A stretch of 64,000 bases of DNA from Burkholderia lata (GTDB lineage: Bacteria; Pseudomonadota; Gammaproteobacteria; Burkholderiales; Burkholderiaceae): contig NZ_CABVQK010000010.1 in NCBI RefSeq assembly GCF_902499335.1, forward strand, positions 62,001 to 126,000, given 5' to 3'. Under the pieces are notes generated by a model. It did not search any database. It saw only the letters and a program-made list of their open reading frames with translations, and was not told the DNA's origin. The position numbers and the translations under genes were made by a program. This document shows, piece after piece, positions 44,301-52,377 of the stretch. Numbering within the stretch: position 1 is the stretch's first letter; each line of letters begins with the position of its first letter.

Positions 44301-46617
44301 CGCCCGTGTAGGCCGCGCCGCCCGCGACGCGGAACAGCGTCGAATCGTCGGTGTCGACGCTGAGGTGCTGTGCGGCGACGTTGATCTTCGAGCCCGTGCC
44401 ATACGCGTAGAAGCCGATCTGGTTGGTGCCCGACATGAAGGCGGGCACGGCATTGGCGCCGACGTCGATCGTCGCGCCAGAACGCGCATGCACGCCGATC
44501 GCGCCGGTGCCCGTCAGGTTGAGCGCGCCGTCGAGCGTGGCCTTCGCGCGCGGCCCCTCGGCCCACACGCCATAGTTGCGCGTGCCCGAGGCGGGATCGA
44601 GGCCGCCGGCCACGTTGATCGTGCCGGTCGAGGTCGCGGCGGTCGCGGTCGTGCCGGCACCGACGACCATGATGCCGATGCCGTTGACGCCGTTCAGCGT
44701 GATGGTGCCGGTGTTGGTCACGGTCGCGGCGGTGTCGGCCGCGAGCATGCCGACGTTGGCGAGCGGCGTGCCGGACGCCGCGCCGTTGACGACGATCGCG
44801 CCCGCGTTGGTCAGCGTGCCGGACGACGAGCCGATGCTCGCCAGCGCGGCGCCGTTCTGCGTTTGCGAGCCGATCACGATCGTGCCGAGGTTGCTCGCGG
44901 TGCCCGAGGCGCCGAGCAGGATGCCGTACGCGTGCGCGGACAGCGCGACGTCGTTCACGGCTTCCGGCGCGCCGGCATCGTACTGGGCCGCGCGGCCGAG
45001 ATAGATCGTGCCGCCGGCTTCGTTCGTGAAGCTGCCGCCGGCGACGAGGCCGCCGATCACCTGGCTGTCGAGCGTCGTCGCGTTGACGCCGACGTTGATC
45101 GTGCCGGCGTTCGATGCGCTCGCGCCGTCGGTCGCGGCCACCGCGTAGTTCTGCAGGTCCGGGCGGGTGGTGTTGAAGGTCCACGCGCCGACGTTCATCA
45201 CGCCGTTGTTGACGAAGGTCGTGCCGGCGCCGTTCGCGTAGACGCCGTTGCCCTCGGTGTACGCGTTGAGGCTGAAGTTGTCGGGCGGCGCGGCGCCGCC
45301 CGTGTTGAAGTTGTCGCCGGCGGCATAGCCGGACGAGATCACGCCGTTGTTGACGCCGCTCGCGCCGGTCAGCAGGCGCACGAGCGTGAAGTCGCCCGAC
45401 AGGCCGCCGTCGTTGACGAAGTGCGCGCCGTTTTCCGCGAGGACCGCCGAGCTCGAGTCGATCGTGTTGGTGCCGCGGAAGTCGATCTGCCCATCCTTGC
45501 CGATATGCAGTGTCGCGTTCGCGCCCGTGCCGTGCAGTGCGGTCAGGTAGTTCATCGGCAGCGCGTTCTCGTCGCCCGGCGACACGTTGTTCGCGTACCC
45601 GAACGATTGCGTGGTGAACGTGACGGCCTGGTTGAACGCGCTGTCGTAGGCGGCCTGCGAGCCGAGCGCGCCGCTGCTCACCGAGCGCACGAGGAAGTTG
45701 TTGTATGCGGCAAGCGACGCCTCGTCGGTGACGGTCCACGTGCTGCCGTCGAAGGCGGTGAAGCTGCCCGCATACGCCGGCACCTCGAGCAGGACATGAC
45801 CTGCGGGGCCGCCATTCGCGAGATAGTCACCGGTACCCAGCCAGACCTGGTTGCGCGAATTCCAGTTGATGACGCTTTGCGCCGAACCGGTGCCGTCCGC
45901 GACGAACAGGTCCGTCTGCTTCGGCGCCATCGTGATCGCGTTGCCGGTTGCCGTCGGCGAGCCTGCCGGATTGCCGATCGACACGTCGAGCGTCCCGCCG
46001 GAGCGATCGACGGTGCCGATTCGCGTGTTCACGTACTGGTTGCCGTTCACGTCGTGATAGACCGGTACGTTGGTCGAGCCCGCAGTCGATGCGGAGAACG
46101 TGGCCGAATCGTAGGTCGCGATCGATGTCCGGCCACCGGTGATCGAATCGGGCGTGCTGACGCTTCGAGTCTTGCCGCCGATCGACAGCAGCGGTTGATT
46201 CGGGTTGCCCGACACGACGGACGTGCTGCCGAGCGGCATCTGCGTGTAGCCCATGTCGCCGGCCGCACCGGTCCATGCACCTGTCAGGCCGACCCGGTCG
46301 CCGCCCGACACGGTCGTGGCGCCGACGAGGTTGTCGTTGACGGTCGGGCTGAAGCTGCCGAGCGCGCAGGTGCCGCCAGTCGCGACGACCGCGCCGCTGC
46401 CGCACGTCGACGCGTACGCGGAGCCGGCCGACAGCGCGGCCAGCGCGGCGCCGACTGCGGCGATGCGAAGCGATGGCCGGCGCGTTGCCGCGTGTGCGAC
46501 GCGGCGGCTCGCGCCAGATGGCCGGCCCGAACGCTTGCTGCGCGCCCGTGCCGTTTCCGCAACCGCGACCCAGCAGCCGGTGGTCTCGCTCCAGATCGAT
46601 CGAAATGAATGATTCAC
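41347..46617 (-). CDS. Type Va autotransporter with ESPR signal peptide
   Basis: A 1756-residue secreted or surface protein. The N-terminus MNHSFRSIWSETTGCWVAV is the extended signal peptide region of large autotransporters, followed by a hydrophobic core ending near residue 69 (GSAYA). The passenger (about 70-1430) is rich in Gly, Ala, Thr, Asn and Val with many short repeats of the style TVTNTGTI, as in parallel beta-helix adhesins. A pertactin-like linker leads to the C-terminal beta-barrel (about 1480-1756, starting GVWGRIGG and ending GYRYSW). The start is GTG with GAGAGGGG upstream. No coiled-coil/YadA anchor, so not trimeric. Function unknown; adhesion or autoaggregation is a family-level guess. 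Confidence 0.92.
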   Translation of the reverse strand: MNHSFRSIWSETTGCWVAVAETARARSKRSGRPSGASRRVAHAATRRPSLRIAAVGAALAALSAGSAYASTCGSGAVVATGGTCALGSFSPTVNDNLVGATTVSGGDRVGLTGAWTGAAGDMGYTQMPLGSTSVVSGNPNQPLLSIGGKTRSVSTPDSITGGRTSIATYDSATFSASTAGSTNVPVYHDVNGNQYVNTRIGTVDRSGGTLDVSIGNPAGSPTATGNAITMAPKQTDLFVADGTGSAQSVINWNSRNQVWLGTGDYLANGGPAGHVLLEVPAYAGSFTAFDGSTWTVTDEASLAAYNNFLVRSVSSGALGSQAAYDSAFNQAVTFTTQSFGYANNVSPGDENALPMNYLTALHGTGANATLHIGKDGQIDFRGTNTIDSSSAVLAENGAHFVNDGGLSGDFTLVRLLTGASGVNNGVISSGYAAGDNFNTGGAAPPDNFSLNAYTEGNGVYANGAGTTFVNNGVMNVGAWTFNTTRPDLQNYAVAATDGASASNAGTINVGVNATTLDSQVIGGLVAGGSFTNEAGGTIYLGRAAQYDAGAPEAVNDVALSAHAYGILLGASGTASNLGTIVIGSQTQNGAALASIGSSSGTLTNAGAIVVNGAASGTPLANVGMLAADTAATVTNTGTITLNGVNGIGIMVVGAGTTATAATSTGTINVAGGLDPASGTRNYGVWAEGPRAKATLDGALNLTGTGAIGVHARSGATIDVGANAVPAFMSGTNQIGFYAYGTGSKINVAAQHLSVDTDDSTLFRVAGGAAYTGASTAGTLTTDVNGQRAHGVLATDAGTVLSTGNATYNVNGANGIAIAVEGGAQGTIDAGATINLNAAGAIAGVVDGQAHDLAGANAGAPVATMLTNHAAVTSSTAGVTGFVAQNLGTLENRDTVLLTGAGSTGVVIGALGTVNNASTIHVSDGTGALVQGASATLANAGSIEADDGIAGVHLTGAGASVALSGAGTVIANGSADGVLIDPTVTGGGLAAGATSIAVGGSGKGIDNQGTNATIALSGTQIGTTGGGADGLSSTGAGARIAADAATVVRTTGDNARGFFVSGAASTLAANGTMVSTTGAGSAAIVTNGGATALLSGAKITTSGTTADGLVAQNGGRIGDTGSTIASAAGNGATADSGGMLALTGTTLKGATAGVLTSDTLANGATSSVLVDGGSVTSATGPAFAARGGTADIAVRNGTVVTAGNGTLLDLSNRSNTTFTASAVNLAGDIVSDASSTGNVFLANGTTLTGKIDPVALTVDNTSTWRMTGSSVLSSLNNAGLVAFAAPTGSPTLAGSYKTLTTGSYVGNGGTIALNTFLGADASPTDRVIVNGGAASGTTGLKIANTAGTGAQTKGDGIPVVVTTNGGTTTTSAFQLAGPVQAGAYEYRLYRGGQGDANGWYLRSQLDSTDPGDPIHPSGGGDGDGSGNGNGGGTLAYRPGVSGYALTPLLNADYGFSTLGKLHERVGDIYNLEKQQPGNRDGVWGRIGGQSLDANAGRFAADERTFFAQFGKDWTLDQAPNGGGSTHAGVTASIGVSNASFSDMARADTANLSTSTGSVEMHAQSIGGYWTKYLSDGTYFDSVGQVTHYGNRYRDSYGNEASQNGFGIALSQEVGKPFAIGALPVAVEPQAQLMAQYLKLNGFNDNVSAVSGTTTNALRGRVGVRIFRPNLQSDSGGGAATPYFTADVLHDFLSPGQTVVGGTPFATHLGRTWYELGVGVTAGFGKSGELYANAKIARNIGGDYRRGIVGQVGYRYSW

Positions 46618-47258
46618 GACAAGCCCCTCTCTCTTGTTTTGATGTGGTTTTCACCGCGGTGCAGTGAAATCGCAATCCGCGGTGGGGAATGGCGTGAATG
46701 GGTGCGCGGCGGCCGTGGCCGTTTCTCCGCCAATCGCGATTCGTTACACCGTGGATGAGCGGAGTCTATTGATCGGGAGCGTGAGCGATTGTCGGGAAGC
46801 TTACAAATGCGGCAATCGTGCCGTTTTCATTTGATGTTTTTTGTTTGTGTGATGAATCGAACTGAAGTCCTTGAAGTGTAAGGGTTTGGTCGATTCAAGC
46901 GATGTGAATTCGCGATTGCCGGATCGGTGGGGTGACGCACGGTTCACGCAAAATTGGTGCGTTAAAGTGCGGCCCCCGGATTATTTGTTGTCAGGAGGAG
47001 TGTTTTATTTTTTACCGTTGAATTATTTTCTCTTGGAAATAAATTAAATCAAGAGCATGTCGATCGGCACCGCTTCGATATACCGGAATGTGATCCGGAT
47101 GAAACGAAATCCGTGCTCGGGTGGGCTATTTGTGCCGATGGCGAACGTCGTCGCGTCGCATGCGCACGAAATGGCCGGCCACGATTACGCGTAGCAGGCC
47201 ATCGACTCGCCGTGCAGCGGCGGCCAGATGAAGGGAAGCGGGCGCCGGCGCGCCGGGC
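46618..47258. other. Long AT-rich intergenic region upstream of the autotransporter
   Basis: About 640 bases without a convincing gene, clearly less GC-rich than its surroundings between about 46780 and 47110. TTTCAC (46649-46654) and GTGAAA (46664-46669) form an inverted repeat about 30-50 bases before the autotransporter start. It also holds A/T runs around 47005-47055. Frames open across 47113-47595 have no coding character and overlap the amidotransferase antisense. It most likely contains the regulated promoter of the autotransporter. Confidence 0.55.
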
Positions 47259-48170
47259 TCAGAAGTCGATCGCGTCGTCGGAATCGACGTCGGCGGCGGT
47301 GGCGAGCGCCTCGCGTGCGTCGCGCGGCGCCGACGCCGACGCGTCGAGTGACGGATTGCGCAGCTTCTCGAGCACGCGTTCGGGCACCGGGATCCGCATC
47401 CGCGCGGCGACGTCGCCGCACTGGAACATGATCAGCTCGCCCGGCTCGAACGCGGTCCACACTTCATTGTCGGTGAGCGGCTGCGTCGCGATCACCGCGA
47501 CGCGATCCTCGGGCGTCGTGTATTTCGCGAAGTCGATCGACAGGTCTTCGTCGACGAGGTGGGCAGTCGAGAACGGCCAGCGCCGCACGAGGTAGTGCAG
47601 CCGTGTCGAGCAGTGTGCGAACAGCGCCTGGCCGTTCGACATCAGGAAGTTGAACACGCCGTGATCGGTGATGCCGCGGGTCAGCTCGCCGACGCGCTCG
47701 AACAGCTCGGGCAGCGGCGGCTGCGCGCCGGGGAACGCTTCGCGCAGCCCCTGCATCAGCACGCAGAATGCCTGTTCGCTGTCGGTCGTGCCGACCGGAT
47801 GGTAGACGCTGCCGTCCATGTCCGGTGCGTAGTCCTGCAGGTCGCCGTTATGCGCGAAGATCCAGTGCCGGCCCCACAGCTCGCGCATGAACGGATGGCT
47901 GTTCTCGAGCAGGATGTGGCCTTGCGTCGCCTTGCGGATGTGCGCGATCGTGTTCTTGGATTTGATCGGGTAGCGCTTCACCATTTCGGCGATCGGCGAT
48001 GTGGCCGATGCCTGGTGATCGATGAACAGGCGGCAGGCTTTATCTTCGAAGAACGCGATGCCCCAGCCGTCGGCATGGTGATCGGTGAGCCCGCCCCGGG
48101 CCGCGAAACCTGTGAAGGAGAATGTGACGTCCGTCGGCGCGGCGCAGTTCATTCCTAAGAGTTGGCACAT
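47259..48170 (-). CDS. Class II glutamine amidotransferase (YafJ-like)
   Basis: A 303-residue protein with an N-terminal nucleophile amidotransferase domain: Cys2 follows the initiator Met (MCQLLGMNC), and the catalytic-fold blocks HHADGWGIAFF, HIRKATQG, HPFMRELWGRHWIFAHNGD (first part) and GTTDSEQAF are intact. It resembles E. coli YafJ, a stand-alone class II amidotransferase of unknown partner. The last 40 residues are acidic and Ala-rich. It is divergent from pyrC. Confidence 0.88.
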   Translation of the reverse strand: MCQLLGMNCAAPTDVTFSFTGFAARGGLTDHHADGWGIAFFEDKACRLFIDHQASATSPIAEMVKRYPIKSKNTIAHIRKATQGHILLENSHPFMRELWGRHWIFAHNGDLQDYAPDMDGSVYHPVGTTDSEQAFCVLMQGLREAFPGAQPPLPELFERVGELTRGITDHGVFNFLMSNGQALFAHCSTRLHYLVRRWPFSTAHLVDEDLSIDFAKYTTPEDRVAVIATQPLTDNEVWTAFEPGELIMFQCGDVAARMRIPVPERVLEKLRNPSLDASASAPRDAREALATAADVDSDDAIDF

Positions 48171-48376
48171 TTTACTTGGGGCAGCAGGCTGAGGCGGGGG
48201 GGTAACGAACCGGGCGAACCCCGGTACAATGCGGCTTCTAGCATATCACCGAGCCCCGAGCGGTAAAAAGCGGATTCCGCCGGCCGAAGGCCCCGTGTTG
48301 CGGTTTGCCGTCAGTCGGCCCGCGCACGCGCGTTCCGGCCCCGCCGATGGCCCGGCCGTTCCTCACGACGCCTCCT

Positions 48377-49441
48377 ATGACTGCCTCGAACGCTTCCTCC
48401 CCGGCGACGCTCTCGCTCGCCCGTCCCGACGACTGGCACCTGCACCTGCGAGACGGCGACATGCTGGCCGCCGTGCTGCCGCACACCGCGCGCCAGTTCG
48501 GCCGCGCGATCGTCATGCCGAACCTGAAGCCGCCGGTGACGACCACCGCGCAGGCGCAGGCCTATCGTGAGCGTATCCTCGCCGCGCTGCCGGCCGGGAT
48601 GACGTTCGAACCGCTGATGACGCTGTACCTGACCGACAACACGCCGCCCGACGAGATCCGCCGCGCGCGCGAAAGCGGTTTCGTGCACGGCGTGAAGCTG
48701 TATCCGGCCGGCGCGACGACGAATTCCGACCACGGCGTCACCGATCTCGCGAAATGCGCGAAGACGCTCGAGGCGATGCAGGAAACCGGCATGCCGCTGC
48801 TCGTGCACGGCGAAGTGACCGATGCGTCGATCGACCTGTTCGACCGCGAGAAGGTCTTCATCGACCGCGTGATGACGCCGCTGCGCCGCGATTTCCCGGG
48901 CCTGAAGGTCGTGTTCGAACACATCACGACGAAGGATGCGGCCGACTACGTGCGCGACGCGGATGCGGCGCCCGGCCTGCTCGGCGCGACGATCACCGCG
49001 CATCACCTGCTGTACAACCGCAATGCGCTGTTCGTCGGCGGGATTCGCCCGCATTACTACTGCCTGCCGGTGCTGAAGCGCGAGACGCATCGCGTCGCGC
49101 TGGTCGAGGCCGCGACGTCGGGCAACCCGCGCTTCTTCCTCGGCACCGACAGCGCGCCGCATGCGCGCGACGCGAAGGAAACCGCGTGCGGCTGTGCGGG
49201 CTGCTACACGGCGCTGCACGCGCTCGAACTGTATGCGGAAGCGTTCGACCACGCCGGCGCGCTCGACAAGCTGGAAGGCTTCGCGAGCTTCTTCGGCGCC
49301 GATTTCTACGGGCTGCCGCGCAGCGCCGACACGGTCACGCTGCGTCGCGAGTCATGGGAACTGCCCCGCGAGATCTTCGCGGGCGATACGCCCGTCGTGC
49401 CGCTGCGCGGCGGCGAGACGATCGGCTGGAAACTGGTTTGA
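48377..49441 (+). CDS. pyrC: Dihydroorotase, class II
   Basis: Zinc enzyme closing N-carbamoyl-aspartate to dihydroorotate in pyrimidine synthesis. The 354-residue protein has the first metal motif WHLHLRDGD (about residues 19-27), the carboxylated Lys in GVKLYPAGATTNS, VHGEVTD, FEHITT, and the late GTDSAPH with catalytic Asp. The start at 48377 gives the E. coli PyrC-like N-terminus; the frame stays open upstream. TACAAT at 48225-48230 may be its -10 box. rnpB follows 64 bases after the stop. Confidence 0.95.
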   Translation: MTASNASSPATLSLARPDDWHLHLRDGDMLAAVLPHTARQFGRAIVMPNLKPPVTTTAQAQAYRERILAALPAGMTFEPLMTLYLTDNTPPDEIRRARESGFVHGVKLYPAGATTNSDHGVTDLAKCAKTLEAMQETGMPLLVHGEVTDASIDLFDREKVFIDRVMTPLRRDFPGLKVVFEHITTKDAADYVRDADAAPGLLGATITAHHLLYNRNALFVGGIRPHYYCLPVLKRETHRVALVEAATSGNPRFFLGTDSAPHARDAKETACGCAGCYTALHALELYAEAFDHAGALDKLEGFASFFGADFYGLPRSADTVTLRRESWELPREIFAGDTPVVPLRGGETIGWKLV

Positions 49442-49491
49442 CCCCCGCGCCGCCGCGCGAACCCGGCCACACGGCCGGTAGCGCTCGGTGC

Positions 49492-49497
49492 TAGAAT
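49492..49497 (+). promoter_or_regulatory. -10 element of rnpB
   Basis: TAGAAT lies 8-13 bases before the predicted 5' end of RNase P RNA. The -35 region is GC-rich with no clear hexamer. Confidence 0.5.
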
Positions 49498-49504
49498 GCG
49501 CGTC

Positions 49505-49916
<412 letters not shown>

Positions 49917-49928
49917 CGTTCGAATGCG

Positions 49929-49968
49929 AAAGGGCCGGCGTCTCCTTGCGGAGCGCCGGCCCTTTTTT
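49929..49968 (+). terminator. Terminator of rnpB
   Basis: AAAGGGCCGGCG and CGCCGGCCCTTT form a long stem with a short loop, ending in TTTTTT. It lies between rnpB and the convergent OsmC-family gene. Confidence 0.9.
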
Positions 49969-49988
49969 CATGCGCGCTCGCCGTGCGT

Positions 49989-50411
49989 TCAGCCGGCGAC
50001 GATGTCGAACGAATGCGTGAGTTCGGCCGTCTTCGCGATCATGATCGACGCGGAGCAATACTTGTCGTGCGACAGGTTGATCGCGCGTTCGACCGTGGAC
50101 GGGTTCAGGTTGCGGCCGGTGACGGTGAAGTGGAAATGCACCTTCGTGAACACCTTCGGGTCTTCGCTCGCGCGCTCGGCCTTCAGCGTGACCGAGCAGC
50201 CGCTGACTTCCTGGCGGCTCTTCTTCAGGATCAGCACGACGTCATAGGCAGTGCAGCCGCCGGTGCCGAGCAGCACCATTTCCATCGGGCGCGGCGCGAG
50301 ATTGTGGCCGCCACCTTCGGGCGCGCCATCCATCGTGACGAGGTGGCCGCTACCGGTCTCGGCGGAAAACGCCATGCCGTCCTGGCCCATCCAGCTTACT
50401 TTGCATTCCAT
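49989..50411 (-). CDS. OsmC-family peroxiredoxin-like protein
   Basis: A 140-residue cytosolic protein of the OsmC/YhfA family. Two conserved cysteines are present in LLGTGGCTAYDVV (near residue 52) and SHDKYCSASIM (near 117), the pair that reduces organic hydroperoxides in characterised members. RPMEMVLLGTGGC is typical of the YhfA-like branch. The start at 50411 follows from the family N-terminus MECKVSW; the upstream open frame is Arg-rich. Monocistronic between rnpB and a candidate sRNA. Confidence 0.9.
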   Translation of the reverse strand: MECKVSWMGQDGMAFSAETGSGHLVTMDGAPEGGGHNLAPRPMEMVLLGTGGCTAYDVVLILKKSRQEVSGCSVTLKAERASEDPKVFTKVHFHFTVTGRNLNPSTVERAINLSHDKYCSASIMIAKTAELTHSFDIVAG

Positions 50412-50691
50412 GCTTGCACTCCAGCGTTGCCTGATTCGGATTCGATCCGGCATTGTAGCCCGCTGCGTAACGGTCGGCTGATGCGCTGCACGACGCGCAA
50501 CGCAGGCGCCGCGCGCGCGGTGCGTCGGACGGCCAATTCCCGTCCGTTTTTAGGGGTTTTGCTCTAGACGAGGGCGGTGCCTGATCAGACTCGTCGAGAT
50601 CAGGTGATTGATTTTAAAGGGAAAACAAATTTTTCAAACGCGCCGCTTGAAATTCCGCATTATGGTGTTTGATTTCGTAATGCAAATTTTC
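50412..50691. other. Intergenic region upstream of the sRNA
   Basis: Holds the OsmC-family promoter region on the minus strand. From about 50580 to 50690 the sequence becomes AT-rich, which fits the upstream part of the strong promoter at 50692-50720. No open frame with coding character was seen. Confidence 0.5.
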
Positions 50692-50720
50692 TTGTGGAGT
50701 CGGTGGTGCGTTCGTATAAT
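50692..50720 (+). promoter_or_regulatory. Sigma-70 promoter of candidate sRNA
   Basis: TTGTGG (50692-50697) and a perfect TATAAT (50715-50720) are separated by exactly 17 bases, with AT-rich DNA upstream. The predicted transcription start is about 50727. It is the best-matching promoter of the window. Confidence 0.75.
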
Positions 50721-50726
50721 GAGCCT

Positions 50727-50818
50727 CATTGGTTGTCGCGCTGCGGCAACCTCCGAATGTCTCCTCCACCCTCCTCCTATGGTGGATTAAGCCCGAACCA
50801 GCCGTTCGGGCTTTTTTT
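50727..50818 (+). ncRNA. Candidate small RNA with anti-Shine-Dalgarno loop
   Basis: About 92 bases that follow a strong promoter and end in an intrinsic terminator. Three stem-loops can be drawn: GGTTGTCGC/GCGGCAACC (50731-50751, 9 bp), CCACC/GGTGG (50766-50785) with the loop CTCCTCCTAT, and the terminator AGCCCGAAC/GTTCGGGCT (50790-50812) followed by seven T residues. The middle loop and the CTCCTCC before it are complementary to ribosome binding sites, the way C-rich regulatory RNAs work. No protein is encoded in it. No known RNA family was recognised. Confidence 0.65.
50790..50818 (+). terminator. Terminator of candidate sRNA
   Basis: Perfect 9-bp stem with a 5-base loop, followed by TTTTTTT. 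It could not serve the minus-strand gene at 50864-51157, since no A-run precedes the stem. Confidence 0.88.
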
Positions 50819-50863
50819 CGTCCCATGCAAACATCGGCGCGCGGCTTGCGCGCCCCGGCATCG

Positions 50864-51157
50864 TTACACCGGTTGCTTCGCGGTGGGCTGCGAGGTCGCG
50901 CCGGGCGAGCGTGCGCCAGGTGCCGGCGCGTGGACGGCCGACGCATGGCCGTGCCCGCGTGCGCAGAAGTGGCGGACGCGTTCGCGCACCGCGCGCAGGC
51001 GGGCGACGCGATCCTCGGCATGGGCGGCGCGCGCTTCGGCAACGCGTGTATCGAGCGCGTCGAGCTTGGCTTCGCAGTCGGTGCGGGCGGCGACGGCAGG
51101 CGCCGCGGCGGCCAGCAGCGCGGCCGCGAGGAGGGGCGTAAGTCGTTGATTCATCAT
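50864..51157 (-). CDS. Small exported protein, DUF1090-like
   Basis: A 97-residue protein with a Sec signal peptide (LTPLLAAALLAAAAPAVA, cleavage after about residue 23). The mature part TDCEAKLDALDTRVAEARA and RLRAVRERVRHFC keeps the spaced cysteines and charged helix pattern of the DUF1090 family (E. coli YqjC), but is shorter because the second half of the family is replaced by a Ser/Pro/Thr-rich tail. ATG at 51157 or 51154; ribosome site weak. Function unknown; likely periplasmic. Confidence 0.65.
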   Translation of the reverse strand: MMNQRLTPLLAAALLAAAAPAVAARTDCEAKLDALDTRVAEARAAHAEDRVARLRAVRERVRHFCARGHGHASAVHAPAPGARSPGATSQPTAKQPV

Positions 51158-51317
51158 GCTTGTTTGTTGTTTTCCAGATTCGGCCGGCCTGGCGCGGCAA
51201 GGTCAGGTGCCGCGCGTCGATGGGTGCCTCCCCGGGCGCTCGGTTCGCCTAGCTTGTCGGGGCACGAACGGATTTTGGCCCATTTCAGCCGCCGCGGGCA
51301 CGGGAAGTGGATTCCCT

Positions 51318-51347
51318 TTGACCGCGTTGCCGTATTTCCTTTATAAT
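51318..51347 (+). promoter_or_regulatory. rplM-rpsI promoter
   Basis: TTGACC (51318-51323) and TATAAT (51342-51347) are spaced by 18 bases. The start near 51354 gives a ~115-base leader before rplM. Confidence 0.75.
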
Positions 51348-51353
51348 TCAGGG

Positions 51354-51468
51354 CTTTTCCGCATTCATGCCCACGGAAAAAGAACAGGGAGAGCCTGCAC
51401 CGCGCCTCGAAGCGCACACAGACAAGCAGGACGAACACATCGGGCAAAGCATTTTTTTTGGATCGATC
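51354..51468 (+). promoter_or_regulatory. rplM leader
   Basis: The leader begins with a hairpin, TTTTCCG (51355-51361) pairing with CGGAAAA (51374-51380). A run of eight T residues at 51452-51459 follows further down. An ATG at 51367 opens a frame continuous with rplM, but the 34 extra residues are not part of L13. It may be the place of autogenous control; no known ribosomal-protein leader was recognised. Confidence 0.4.
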
Positions 51469-51897
51469 ATGAAGACGTTTTCCGCAAAAGCCCATGAGGT
51501 GACGCGCGAATGGTACGTGATTGACGCGACGGATAAGGTTCTCGGCCGTGTTGCCAGCGAAGTGGCACGCCGTCTGCGCGGCAAGCACAAGCCTGAGTTC
51601 ACCCCGCACGTCGACACTGGTGATTTCATCATCATCGTCAACGCGAGCAAGTTGAAAGTCACGGGCAACAAGACGCTGGACAAGAAGTACTACCGTCACT
51701 CGGGCTACCCGGGCGGTATCTATGAAACGACGTTCGGCAAGATGCAAGAACGCTTCCCGGGCCGTGCGCTCGAGAAGGCGGTCAAGGGCATGCTGCCGAA
51801 GGGCCCGCTCGGCTACGCGATGATCAAGAAGCTGAAGGTCTACGCAGAAGCGACGCATCCGCACTCGGCTCAACAGCCGAAGGCGCTCGAGATCTAA
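51469..51897 (+). CDS. rplM: 50S ribosomal protein L13
   Basis: Early-assembly protein of the large ribosomal subunit. The 142-residue product has the family's MKTFSAKAHEV start and the blocks WYVIDATDKVLGRVASEVAR, TPHVDTGDFIIIVNA and GMLPKGPLGYAMIKKLKVY. The start at 51469 fixes the standard length. rpsI follows after 10 bases, the universal rplM-rpsI pair. Confidence 0.98.
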   Translation: MKTFSAKAHEVTREWYVIDATDKVLGRVASEVARRLRGKHKPEFTPHVDTGDFIIIVNASKLKVTGNKTLDKKYYRHSGYPGGIYETTFGKMQERFPGRALEKAVKGMLPKGPLGYAMIKKLKVYAEATHPHSAQQPKALEI

Positions 51898-51907
51898 GGG
51901 GACCCAC

Positions 51908-52300
51908 ATGATCGGTAACTGGAACTACGGTACGGGCCGCCGCAAGAGCGCAGTCGCACGTGTCTTCATCAAGGCTGGCAAGGGCGACATCATCGTCAAC
52001 GGCAAGCCCATCGCTGACTACTTCTCGCGCGAAACGTCGCTGATGATCGTGCGTCAACCGCTGGAACTTACGAACCACGGCCAGACGTTCGACATCAAGG
52101 TCAACGTCAACGGCGGCGGCGAAACGGGTCAGGCAGGTGCAGTGCGCCACGGCATCACCCGTGCACTGATCGACTACGATGCGACGCTCAAGCCGTCGCT
52201 GTCGAGCGCAGGCTTCGTCACGCGCGATGCGCGTGAAGTCGAGCGTAAGAAGGTCGGTCTGCGCAAGGCACGCCGCGCAAAGCAGTTCTCGAAGCGTTAA
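51908..52300 (+). CDS. rpsI: 30S ribosomal protein S9
   Basis: Small-subunit protein whose C-terminal tail touches P-site tRNA. The 130-residue product has NYGTGRRKSAVARVF near the start, GGGETGQAGAVRHGITRAL in the middle, and ends in the conserved basic tail KKARRAKQFSKR-like (here GLRKARRAKQFSKR). An AGGGGA ribosome site precedes it. Terminator 40 bases after the stop. Confidence 0.98.
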   Translation: MIGNWNYGTGRRKSAVARVFIKAGKGDIIVNGKPIADYFSRETSLMIVRQPLELTNHGQTFDIKVNVNGGGETGQAGAVRHGITRALIDYDATLKPSLSSAGFVTRDAREVERKKVGLRKARRAKQFSKR

Positions 52301-52342
52301 TTCCGCTTCATGGCCTCGCCGCTCCCGGGCGGCGTCCGCCGG

Positions 52343-52377
52343 AAAAACCGCCAGTGTTCGCGCTGGCGGTTTTTTTA
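52343..52377. terminator. Terminator after rpsI
   Basis: AAAAACCGCCAG and CTGGCGGTTTTT form a long stem with a short loop, followed by seven T residues. Confidence 0.9.

Noticed and set aside
41290..46608. Several long plus-strand frames antisense to the autotransporter
   Set aside because: The minus strand has an intact signal peptide, passenger and barrel; the plus-strand frames are Arg/Val/Ala-rich shadows without start context.
47113..47595. Possible 160-codon gene on the plus strand beside the autotransporter
   Set aside because: It overlaps the amidotransferase antisense, has Arg/Ser-rich non-coding composition and no ribosome site.
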